Shown in pieces: positions 54,008-64,000 of a stretch of 64,000 nt of DNA; the first letter of the stretch is position 1, and the number at the start of each line of letters is the position of its first letter. Position numbers and translations under genes: made by a program. Location of the stretch: the NCBI GenBank assembly GCA_965644295.1, contig CBFFRP010000059.1, positions 62,001-126,000 of the forward strand, written 5' to 3'. A model generated the notes under the pieces. It was not told the DNA's origin and made no database searches. It saw only the letters and a program-made list of their open reading frames with translations. Source of the DNA: Paraphysomonas bandaiensis (taxonomy: Eukaryota > Chrysophyceae).

Positions 54008-54575
54008 ACCAATAATAATATATGAAAACACAAGGTAATCTCTTATGTCAAACCCTTCAACAATCGTCGTGTTGTGATGTAGTGATTAAGTGGCTTTGAT
54101 GTGAGTTGTATGTATAGGAGTTTCACACGATAGTAACTGAATAGACAACTTGTCGTATGTATGTATTCGTCGTATTCGGTCTTCGGTATTTCGATGAGGG
54201 GGTTTCTATACATAATATGATGTGGTGATGATGAGTGATAACACATCCATCCACAGTGTAATACACTACCCTTCTGTATAACTGAAAAAGTGGGATTTTT
54301 ATGACACCATCGTATTAAATATCAGTCAATGAGTCTAAAAAAACTATATTCTAACACAATAATAGCATATTTCTGGTGCCCTTATCCGCCGCACACTTGA
54401 TTGAATATGGCATATGCATCTCTCTCTATATGATGATGATACGTGGTATATAGCAATGAATGATGAGCACTACTTGGTTGTGTGTATATATATATACTTA
54501 TTATTTAAGTGGTGTCTGTAGTTCATATTGTTAGTAAAGTATTATAATAACGACGTAACACGGGTACACAGCATC
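54008..54575. promoter_or_regulatory. Divergent promoter region of the WW gene and BRR2
   Basis: Non-coding, AT-rich, with a tatatatata tract at about 54485-54497 upstream of BRR2. No specific factor site can be assigned. Confidence 0.4.
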
Positions 54576-57500
54576 ATGGCTGAAGCATTTCAGCGCAATA
54601 AACTCTATGAATATCGTGCCAATTCTAATCTTGTATTAGAAGCAGATAGAGAGGTAAGAAGAAGAGCAGATGAGGCTACTGGTGAAGTCGAGACATTACA
54701 TGGTAAACTAGGATCTGTACGTATGGGAGATCGATTAGAAAGAGATAAACATGAAGATTTAAATGATCGTATAAAGAAAGCGAATGCAAAAAGACAATTA
54801 GAAGAGGCAAATAGGGAGGAGAGCAAGAGAAAAAAACGAAATGCTGGAGTATTTATTGCAGGAAAAGGATCCAACGTTCTCTCTGTTACTGAAAGTATGG
54901 ACTCGATTAATTATCGTCCGAAAACGCGTGAATCCCGCATGGCTTACGAGGAAATGTTGAATTTTATCCAAATATCACTCGGGGACCAGCCGCAGGATAT
55001 CTTGATGGGTGCTGCTGAGGAGGTACTGTCTATCCTTAAAGACGATTCCATGCGAGACCCTGATCGTCACAGAGAGATTGAAAAAATTCTTTCTCGCATC
55101 CCGTCCGAGAAGTTTCATAAATTGGTAAATCTAGGGAAACAGATTACGGACTTTAATGTGGGCGGGGAAGAGGAGGAGACAACTCGAATGGACGAAGGTG
55201 TTGGAGTAGCTGTAGTATTTGATGATGACGAAGATGAAATGAATGATGATCTCAGCGAGGAACATGATAGCGATGAAGATGATGATGGGGGCGTGGAGAC
55301 AATGGGGGGAACCCAGCTTAAGGGTGTGGATGATGAGGAAGGTGATGCTGACGCCGATAATCAATTCACACTCTCGGTCCATGATATTGATGCCCACTGG
55401 CTTCAGAGACAGCTCTCCAAGTTCTACAATGATGCGAATGTATCTGCGAAGCTGGCAGAAGATACTTTAAATATCCTCCAGATCTCGGACGAAAGAGGAT
55501 GCGAGAACGAACTTGTGGTATTGCTGGACTTCAACAAATTCGATTTCATCAAATTATTGCTAAGAAACCGCGCCAAGATTCTGTATTGCACGAAGTTGAA
55601 ACAGGCACAGAGCGACGCAGAGCGAGAGGCAATAGAAAAAGAAATGCAAGCCGATATAGATGGTGGTGGAGCAGCTATACTCGATCAGCTCCAGCAGACT
55701 GCCACTGCAGAAAGCTGGGCGGCTGATCGTATTGGGGAGTTTGCGAATAAGGCACGGCGGGAGGCACGGGCCCTCAACCGGTCAGGTGGAGATTCTCGAG
55801 GTGGAGATGAAGTTGAGGAGACTGTGGGGGGTGTGGGGGCGATACAGAATGGCCGCGGAAGCGGGGCCGGTGCGGAAAAGACTCTTGATCTGGATAGCCT
55901 TCAGTTTGCTGAGGGTGGACATCTGATGTCCAACAGCCGGTGTGAGCTGCCGGAGAAGAGCTGGCGAGCACAGAAGAAGGGATACGAGGAGGTTCATGTT
56001 CCGGCCTTACGTCCAATCATATCATCCAAAGAGAAGCTTGTACAGGTCACAGATCTTCCAGAGTGGTGTCAGCCCGCATTTCCTGGCGTCAAAGCACTTA
56101 ATCGCATTCAGAGCCGCATGGTGGACTCGGCTCTACGGGGATCAGATAATATACTTCTTTGTGCCCCTACTGGTGCTGGTAAAACGAACGTTGCGTTGAT
56201 GTGCATGTTGAGTGTAATAAGTCAATACCGAAAAGATGATGGGAGCATTGATTTAGATGGATTTAAGATCGTCTATGTTGCTCCAATGAAAGCCTTAGTG
56301 CAAGAGGTGGTTCAAAATTTTGGGAAGAAACTGGCACCCTTCGGAATGACTGTGAGAGAGTTGTCAGGTGATCAGAATCTGACCCGGCAGCAGATTCAGG
56401 AAACTCAACTGATAGTTACTACTCCTGAGAAATGGGACATTGTAACTCGTAAGGCTGGGGACAGAGCGTACACTCAGCTGGTACGATTGATGATCATCGA
56501 CGAGATACATCTCCTACACGACGACAGAGGGCCAGTGCTGGAGGCACTTGTAGCACGCACTATTCGGCAGATAGAGACTACACAGGATATGGTAAGAATG
56601 GTGGGTTTATCTGCGACCCTTCCTAATTTCGAAGATGTTGCAACTTTCCTTCGTGTTGACCCTGAGAAGGGGTTGTTTTTCTTCGATAACTCTTTCCGTC
56701 CTGTCCCGCTACAGCAGCAATATATTGGCGTGACAGAAAAGAAGGCTCTCAAACGTTTTCAATTAATGAATGAGATTTGTTATGAGAAAGTGCTCCAACA
56801 TGCGGGCAGGAACCAAGTGCTTATATTTACCCACTCCAGAGCAGAGACCGCAAAAACAGCCCGCGCTTTGCGGGATATGGCGATGGACAACGATGCACTG
56901 TCACAGTTTGTGAAAGAAGACAGCGCTTCTCGTGAGATTCTTCGAGAAGAGGGAGAAGCTGCCAAAAATCCGGATTTGAAAGATCTCCTTCCCCACGGGT
57001 TCGCTATACACCACGCTGGATTAGTACGCTCAGACCGGACCTTAGTCGAGGATCTGTTCGCTGACAAGCACGTGCAAGTGCTTGTCTCCACAGCAACTCT
57101 GGCTTGGGGTGTAAATCTTCCCGCTCACACAGTTATACTCAAAGGTACACAGATGTATTCTCCCGAGCAAGGCCGGTGGGTGGAGCTATCACCTCTCGAT
57201 ATTATGCAAATGATGGGAAGAGCGGGACGGTATGGAATGGACTCCGAAGGAGAAGGGATAATAATAACCGCCCATTCGGAGCTTCAATACTATCTCTCTC
57301 TCATGAACCAACAGCTGCCGATCGAAAGTCAGTTCATAAAGAAACTACCGGATATGCTGAATGCGGAGATTGTACTGGGAAGCGTCCAGTCTGTGCGAGA
57401 GGCTGCCACCTGGTTGGGCTACACGTATCTCTTCATTCGAATGCTGCGCAATCCAGAAATGTATAGCATTTCTGCGGACGAACTCAGTAGCGATCCAGTT

Positions 57501-60500
57501 TTAATGCAAAGAAGGGTAGATCTCGCCCATTCCGCTGCTGTGATTCTGGACCGACATAATCTTATTCGATACGACAGAAAATCAGGGATGTTTCAAGTAA
57601 CAGCCCTAGGTCGGGTGGCAAGTCACTACTACGTTAGCCACGACAGCATCAATGTGTTCAATGAATACCTGAAACCCACAATGAGCGATATTGAAATATT
57701 TCGCCTATTTAGTCTTTCGGGTGAGTTTAAATACATTCATGTTCGCGAGGAAGAAAAACTTGAGTTAACAAAGCTTCTAACTCGAGTACCGATTCCCGTG
57801 AAAGAAGGTGTTGAGGAGCCAGCTGCCAAAGTCAATGTTCTCTTGCAATCATATATATCCAGGCTTCGCCTTGAGGTTTGAATCCAGACTTTCCTCTTAT
57901 TTAACGATGGTAATTGTTTGTTCACAGGGTTTTGCGCTAGTAGCGGACATGACTTACATCCAACAATCCGCATGCCGTTTGATGCGGTGCCTCTTTGAGG
58001 TGGCTCTCAAGCGTGGATGGGCTTCGCTTGCAAACAAGACCTTAGCAATATGTAAAATGGTTGAGCGACGGACTTGGGGATCGCAGTCTCCGCTGAGGCA
58101 ATTCGGTTCTATTCCTGAGGTAATCATTCGTAAGCTCGAGAAGAACAGTGATATCAACTGGGAAAGGTATTATGATCTCAAACCTCAGGATCTGGGTGAA
58201 ATGGTCAAGATCCCAAAGATGGGGAAGACTTTGCACAAATACGTACATATGTTTCCAAAACTTGAATTGAGTGCACACTTTCAGCCTATCACTCGATCTC
58301 TTCTTATGGTGGACCTTACCATCACCCCTGATTTCCAGTTCGATTCATCTGTAAGTTGATTTCTCGGTAGTTTGTATTACTAGTGATATTCTGGCAGGTT
58401 CACGACTACTCTCAGTTATTTTGGGTTATTGTTGAGGACGTGAATGGAGAATCTATCCTCCATCACGAGGCCTTTATCCTGCGGAAAAATTATGCGTCCG
58501 AGGAACATCACATGAGCTTTTCTGTCACTCTTACGGACCCTTTGCCACCCCAGTATTTTATCCGAGTTGTGTCCGACCGCTGGATGCATGCCGAGACTGT
58601 CCTGCCCGTGTCGTTCAGACATATTCTTCTGCCACACAAATACCCACCTCCTACAGAGCTCTTAGATTTACAGCCTCTACCTGTGTCAGCATTGCGCAAT
58701 TCTCGTCACGAAACCCTCTTCAGTGGCACATTCAAGCACTTTAACCCCATCCAAACCCAGACCTTTTCGGCACTCTATGAAGGAGATGATAATGCTCTTG
58801 TATGTGCTCCTACTGGATCAGGAAAGACGATATGTGCAGAGTTCGCCATGCTTCGCTTGTTCTCTGGTAACCCTAATGCACGCTGTGTGTATATCACACC
58901 GAAACAGGTATGCCGGCTTTGTATGGTTTCGCTGCTTTATATATAATCACTGTTGATACAGGAAACCTGTGACCTCATGTATGAACACTGGCGCGAGCGT
59001 TTTCAAGACAAATTGGGATTATCCGTCGTGAAGTTGGTTGGCGATATCACACCTGACCTTAAGCTTCTAGAGACCGGAAATGTTATTGTGTCAACTGCAG
59101 TCCAGTGGGACGTTCTGAGTCGACGCTGGAAGCAAAGAAAGGTCATTCAGAATATCGCGCTGTATGTGTTCGATGAGGTTCATCTGATCGGAGGAACCGA
59201 CGGGGCTACACTGGAAATTGTTGCTTCACGTGCACGATACGTCGCCTCCCAATTAGGCAATAAGGTTCGTGTTGTTTTGCTTGGGTCTTCCATCGCAAAT
59301 GCAAAGGATATTGCTGATTGGATGGGTGTTCCTAATCATGCGATGTACAACTTCCCTCCTTCTGTACGACCAGTTCCCCTAGAGATTCATATGCATGGTT
59401 TCGAGACCAACCATTTCGGGAACCGCTTGCTATCTATGGCAAAGCCCACGTATACGGCTATTGTTGGACACTCCCCGGACAAGCCCGCCTTGGTGTTCGT
59501 TCCTTCCCGGAAGCAGTGCCAGTTAACGGCTATTGATATCATTACATACGCCGCCGCTGGAGGTACTACGGATAGATTCCTACACACAGATCCGGAAAAT
59601 CTGAAAGACGTGCTGGAAACCTTTAAAGAACCTGCCCTAGCACAGACTGTGGCTCATGGTGTTGGGTTTGTTCATATGGGTCTTACCCGCAGTGATAAGA
59701 ACCGCGTTCTTGGACTCTATAGGGACGGAATTATTCAAGTTCTTGTGTGCCCCTTCGATATGTGCTGGTCCCTTTCTACCCCTGCTCACCTCGTAGTTGT
59801 GATGGAAACCACCTACTACGATGGCAAAGAGCATAGTTTTGTGAACTATAGCATTACGGACATCATGCAAATGCTCGGACTGGCAAGTCGCCCGCTCACA
59901 GACGACACTGGCAAGGCTGTGATTCTTTGCCACGCTCCAAAGAAGGATTTTTTGAAGCGCTTGGTAAATGACCCCCTTCCAGTAGAATCTCATATTGACC
60001 AATTTCTTCACGATCACTTAAATGCTGAAATTGTGACGAAGACGATTGAAAACAAACAGGATGCAGTGGATTATTTAACATGGACTTTCTACTATCGCCG
60101 CCTCACACAAAATCCAAATTACTACAATCTTCAGGGCACCAGTCACCGTCATTTATCTGACCACCTCTCTGAACTGATTGAGAGCACAATTGCGGATCTT
60201 GAAGAGTCGAAATGCATTGCTGTGGAAGATGATATTGATCTCTCTCCTCTCAACCTGGGTATGATTGCTAGCTACTATTATATTCAGTACACAACGGTGG
60301 AGTTGTTTGCCTCGAGCATCACAGCAAAGAGTAAACTAAAGGGCTTATTAGAAATCCTCTCATCCGCCTCGGAGTATTCTTCTCTCAGTATCCGGCAATC
60401 AGAAGAGACAATATTATCGAAACTGGCGAAACATCTTCCTCAGGCCCTCCCAGCCTCTGCTTCGTACGAAAACCCGTCTACCAAAGCTCTGCTGCTACTA

Positions 60501-61382
60501 CAGGCCCATTTTTGCCGTCGTCTCTTGGGGGTGGATCTGATATCGGACCAAAAAATTGTTCTCACCAAAGCCCCAAAATTGATTCAATCTTTGGTGGATG
60601 TTATATCGTCTCAAAGCTGGCTGCGTCCTGCCCTTGCTTCCATGGAGCTTTCCCAAATGATTGTGCAAGGGCAATGGGACAAGGACTCTGTCCTGCTTCA
60701 AATCCCTCACTTTACAGCTGAAATTATATCTCGGTGCAAGCAGAATGATCCGCCAGTCGAAAGTGTGTTTGACATTCTAGATCTCGAAGATGAGGACAGA
60801 GACAGACTCCTCCAGTTATCATCAGAAAAAATGTCTGATGTTGCTGTCTTCTGTAATGCCTATCCCAATATTGAGCTGTCATACGATGTGAGTGCTAAAG
60901 AGGGTGAAGAGGTAAGTGTTGGCACTAGAATTTATGTTTCCAGTGTATTTTACATGTATATGCCTCAGGTGGAAGCGGGAGATACGGTCACGGTTATGGT
61001 CACTCTACAACGAGAAATAGACGAAGAAGATGAGATTGACCCTTCCACCATTGGGAAAGTCGTCTGCCCTCGCTACCCAACAGAGAAGGTAGAGGGGTGG
61101 TGGCTGGTGGTAGGTGATACCAATTCGAATTCTCTGCTCTCAATTAAGAGGATGAATATTGGCTCTCGCAGTAAGGTATGTGTCTTTCTGAAGTTTATTC
61201 AGTGTGTTTTAATGACTTATACGATGGTGTAGGCAAAACTTGAGTTTTCAGCTCCTGATGACCCTGGAGATTATAATCTTACGCTATATCTCATGAGCGA
61301 CAGCTATTTGGGCTGTGATCAGGAGTATGAAATACCTTTAACGGTGGTCGCAGGTGACGACGATATGGATGATGAGGAATAG
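54576..61382 (+). CDS. BRR2: U5 snRNP helicase BRR2 (SNRNP200)
   Basis: Brr2 unwinds U4/U6 during spliceosome activation. Six exons (54576-57875, 57928-58350, 58398-58907, 58962-60911, 60969-61175, 61233-61382) encode 2179 aa, close to human SNRNP200 (2136). The N-terminus [18 protein letters not shown] and [11 protein letters not shown] are diagnostic. An acidic stretch follows near residues 215-265. Cassette 1 has [10 protein letters not shown] (about 528), DEIH (about 641), SAT and [10 protein letters not shown]. Cassette 2 has APTGSGKT (about 1377), DEVHLIGG (about 1481) and LGLASRPL in place of the GRAGR box, as in other Brr2 proteins whose second cassette is regulatory. Sec63-like regions include [20 protein letters not shown] and [16 protein letters not shown]. 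The C-terminus is acidic (DDDMDDEE). Introns are 48-57 nt, and all are GT-AG and phase 0. Confidence 0.97.
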
Positions 61383-62182
61383 TTGAATTAGTCTTCAGGA
61401 AGCAGCATTCGTACTTCGCATTTCGCCACAGTGGCAATGTTCCATTAGCATATCGGTAGGCTTTTAGTATGCAGCATATTTGCCAGGAGTATATCCACTA
61501 TATATGGCTTGAAATTGTAATGTCATAAACACACATCATAACCCTCATATTTGTTGTTGCCATATCGCAATGTTGTGCTGTGGTTAAGTACACGACTACC
61601 AAATGGTCATGCAATATTTCCCCTTTTATTTGTATAGCTTCGTTTCGAAGAATCACAAAAAAGTTATCGACATATTTGCTTGCACATCACATTCAGTGCC
61701 CTTTTACCTCATACGACCTGTGTGAACTCTTCGCTCGAAGAGTGTCACAACCAGCTGTTATTCTGGGGTCTCAAGTGTAAATTACGGTGTAAGCCCGTGA
61801 GCCTATCATTGTTAACATGTGATAGATCTCATTTAAAATTTCAACACTGCGCGATCTATACAGTTAAGTGTTGTAGCTATCATCTGTAGAGTTGCGACTT
61901 GCTCAGTCGAAATTAATTTGTTACAATCTATAGTTACAGCATACAACACAGTGTTGAGCTTTGCTGTTGGAGAGCAATAAAGCTGTAGTTCAAAGGTACT
62001 TGAATCTTGAATTATAACTGTTAATGGAAGAATACAGAAGTGGTAAGCTGTATTGTGGGAAATTATGTCATGATAACAATCATAGTAGTGAAACTGAAAT
62101 AGACCGTATACGATCGTGATATATCTAAGATTTTATGGAAATGATTTGTGTTAGAAATAGACATTTTTAGTAATAAGACCTT
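61383..62182. other. Intergenic between BRR2 and a Copia element
   Basis: Non-coding, AT-rich. No gene or repeat was recognised. The base run acctt (62178-62182) flanks the LTR and would be its 5-bp target duplication; the partner lies outside the window. Confidence 0.5.
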
Positions 62183-62468
62183 TGTTAACACTTATATGGA
62201 ATATTATATAATTATAAGAGATACCATACTTCATTCATTGACGTTCACCAACTCTTTCTATCTCTACTACACCAACCATTTCTAGTACGATCTTACATCG
62301 TCACTATCTTGTACAGTCAGTATATTTCAGTTTTATCACTACAATGGCTATCATATTATTGGTTCTCATACTACAGCTAGCTACTACTGTATTCTTTGAG
62401 TAACGGATATAATTCTAATATCTTGGAAACTACAGCTTTTAATTGCTCACAAACAGCAAAACTCAACA
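62183..62468 (-). repeat. 3' LTR of second Copia element
   Basis: On the + strand it runs tgttaacacttatatgg ... aaactcaaca, with TG...CA ends and short inverted termini, 286 bp. It is bordered inward by a purine-rich stretch (gagaggga on the - strand), the expected polypurine tract. The element continues past the right edge, so the second LTR cannot be compared. Confidence 0.8.
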
Positions 62469-64000
62469 CTCCCTCTCAATTCAAAGCTGTAACACATGGC
62501 ATAACTGACGGATACGCAACCACCGAAACCGTATAGGACAAACCGGTGGACGTATGGCTCCGACGTTTCAGCTAGCCTCTCCGTAGACAACACGTTTATG
62601 AGCCTCTGTTTCGTTTGTATGAATTCTCTCTGATGACATCCACAGATGACTTCTGATCTTCTCCTAGACATCTCTTTCTATGCTTCTCGTATATAACGCC
62701 ACACAAAGATTTCGTAAATATGTCTGCAGTCTGGTTATCAGTTCCAACGTGATACAATATCGCAGTGTTAAAACGTCCTTCTGGATCTACATGTTCACGC
62801 ACCCAGTGGTATTTGATTTCAATGTGTTTTGATCTTTTGTGGAACACTGGATTTAATGCTAGATCACGAGCACTCTGGCTATCTAAAAAAAATGGAGTGG
62901 GTTCGTACAGTCGAAGTCCCAATTCGGCCAACACCCCCCGAAGCCACACCAGTTCTTGCATGCCAGCGTACATAGCTTGGTACTCACTCTGCATTGAAGA
63001 CGTAGACACAGTAACTTGTAAGATTGATTGCCAGGTGAGTGGTCCACCTGCTGCAAACACAATGTATCCAGTTGTCGACCTTCGTGACACAGTATCGCCT
63101 GCCCAGTCAGCGTCTGTGAAAATATGCATGTCAAAGCTCTTACCACTGAACCGAATACCTTTCCGCACAGTACCCCTGATGTATTGTAACAAATAAGTCA
63201 TCAACTTGCATGTAGCCTTTGTTGGTTTCGAAGCATATCGTGACAATAGGCCAACAGCATACGCAATATCTGGACGCGTATTCATTGATAGATATAGCAT
63301 GGCACCTAGTAAGCTACGATAGGGATAATTGTCGACTCCCTCTTCCTCCTGAGATGAGTTCTCACTATCAGTGCAATTAATCCTGTCCATGGCATCTACA
63401 GGTAGTGGGGATTTGCGAACTTTGTTTGAAGGTCCAAGGAATGCTGCATATTTGGTGAGAATTTTTTCAGCGTATGTCGATTGGTCAAGTTGAATATAAT
63501 TCTTGGTCCTTGTAACTCGAACGTTGAGAAAATGCTCTAATTCTCCCATGTCTGACATGTCAAATCTTTCACAAAACCGTTTCTTGATTTCTGTCAAAAT
63601 AGTCAGATCCGCACAAGCGATTACTATATCATCAACGTATATGGTTAAGTACACACGATGACCTTTGTACATCATATAATATAGACATGGTTCTAAAATG
63701 CAGGGTTTGAATCCCAAAGACTTTATAAATCCATGTATGGTCTTCCACCATGAACGTGGAGAACTCCGAAGGCCATATAGTGAGCGATATAGTTTGAAAC
63801 AGTGTCCTGGTGGCAACTGAAAATCGGGAGGAGGGTCCATGTACACGTCTCCTTCGATTTTAGCATAACAGAATGCATTCGACACGTCAAGTTGATGGAT
63901 GTGCATACTAAACATGAAAGCAAGGGCAATGATTAGTCTAACCGTAATCGATTTCACCACAGGAGCAAATGTATTTTCGACGTCTATACCTGTCCTTTGA
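62469..64000 (-). mobile_element. Copia retrotransposon, 3' part (continues past the window)
   Basis: Internal region of a Copia element whose 3' LTR is at 62183-62468. RT and RNase H are visible. Integrase, gag and the 5' LTR would lie beyond 64000. The sequence differs strongly from the 38-41 kb element, so this is a second family. Confidence 0.9.
62596..64000 (-). CDS. pol: Copia polyprotein, RT-RNase H part (5' end outside window)
   Basis: The frame is open from the right edge down to a stop at 62596. The edge reads GIDVENTFAPVVKSITVRLI, the usual RT lead-in. Then come HQLDVSNAFCYAKIEGDVYM, FKLYRSLYGLRSSPRSWWK and the catalytic YVDDIVIA. Connection and RNase H motifs follow: RSLLGAMLYLSMNTRPDIAY, FTDADWAGD, STSSMQSEYQAMY, FLDSQSARDLALNPVFHKRS and KHIEIKYHWVREHV. 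The last part, TADIFTKSL, is the standard Copia C-terminus. No stop codon or frameshift interrupts the visible part, so the copy may be young. The start is not in the window. Confidence 0.93.
   Translation of the reverse strand, partial: QRTGIDVENTFAPVVKSITVRLIIALAFMFSMHIHQLDVSNAFCYAKIEGDVYMDPPPDFQLPPGHCFKLYRSLYGLRSSPRSWWKTIHGFIKSLGFKPCILEPCLYYMMYKGHRVYLTIYVDDIVIACADLTILTEIKKRFCERFDMSDMGELEHFLNVRVTRTKNYIQLDQSTYAEKILTKYAAFLGPSNKVRKSPLPVDAMDRINCTDSENSSQEEEGVDNYPYRSLLGAMLYLSMNTRPDIAYAVGLLSRYASKPTKATCKLMTYLLQYIRGTVRKGIRFSGKSFDMHIFTDADWAGDTVSRRSTTGYIVFAAGGPLTWQSILQVTVSTSSMQSEYQAMYAGMQELVWLRGVLAELGLRLYEPTPFFLDSQSARDLALNPVFHKRSKHIEIKYHWVREHVDPEGRFNTAILYHVGTDNQTADIFTKSLCGVIYEKHRKRCLGEDQKSSVDVIRENSYKRNRGS

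Noticed and set aside
57876-57927. tRNA-like sequence ggtttgaatcc
   Set aside because: It lies in a 52-nt BRR2 intron and there is no room for a cloverleaf; no tRNA was found elsewhere in the window.
62183-64000. The right-edge Copia as another copy of the 38-41 kb element
   Set aside because: LTR length and sequence and the RT/RNase H residues differ clearly, so they are separate families.

Overview
The window is nuclear DNA of a eukaryote. Genes are split by many short introns (about 35-60 nt, GT-AG, one apparent GC-AG). Both strands carry genes, and intact host genes alternate with transposable elements and a tandem satellite. IFT27, an intraflagellar-transport GTPase, implies an organism with cilia or flagella at some life stage. 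The sequence is AT-rich and has long (ATGT)n tracts, Copia retrotransposons and hAT elements. A flagellated protist, alga or early-diverging fungus-like lineage fits; I cannot resolve the lineage further.

Layout. 1-3.9 kb is non-coding and transposon-rich: a decayed hAT with an 8-bp target duplication, a 145-bp tandem duplication and a fold-back MITE. 3.95-10.1 kb (+) is a 13-exon ankyrin-repeat gene. 10.9-13.8 kb (-) is a 19-exon tRNA pseudouridine synthase (PUS3/DEG1 type). 14.6-15.7 kb (+) is an EF-hand protein with signal peptide and membrane segment, followed by an hAT remnant. 17.3-18.2 kb (-) is a PP1-type phosphatase. 18.9-20.3 kb (+) is a GLT1D1-like glycosyltransferase. 21.05-27.08 kb (-) is a SKI3/TTC37 homologue, with a ~630-bp (ATGT)n tract just upstream. 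27.96-29.2 kb (+) is an intronless SIR2-like gene, and 30.15-30.67 kb (+) an unrecognised 174-aa gene.

29.4-49 kb is the accessory region. It holds direct repeats, a lone satellite unit, a long-TIR element with exon-like sequence inside, an hAT-like remnant, an unrecognised three-exon gene (33.1-34.8 kb), a broken tyrosine recombinase of the type carried by algal DNA viruses and virophages (35.45-36.34 kb), and a 554-556-bp satellite in two blocks (36.6-38.0 and 41.8-48.7 kb). A Copia element sits exactly between the blocks; its 5' part is replaced by an inverted duplication of its own zinc-knuckle region. A frameshifted Myb/SANT-like pseudogene follows the array.

49.6-61.4 kb returns to host genes: IFT27 (+, six exons), a secreted cysteine-rich protein (-), a WW-domain protein (-) and the U5 snRNP helicase BRR2/SNRNP200 (+, six exons, 2179 aa). 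The window ends inside a second Copia element (62.18 kb to the edge, - strand), of which the 3' LTR and RT/RNase H part are visible.

The host genes are unrelated housekeeping functions (splicing, cytoplasmic RNA decay, tRNA modification, phosphorylation, ciliary transport), and nothing suggests co-regulated clusters. Intron positions were read by eye from reading-frame continuity and splice dinucleotides. For every spliced gene below the exon lengths sum to a whole number of codons.
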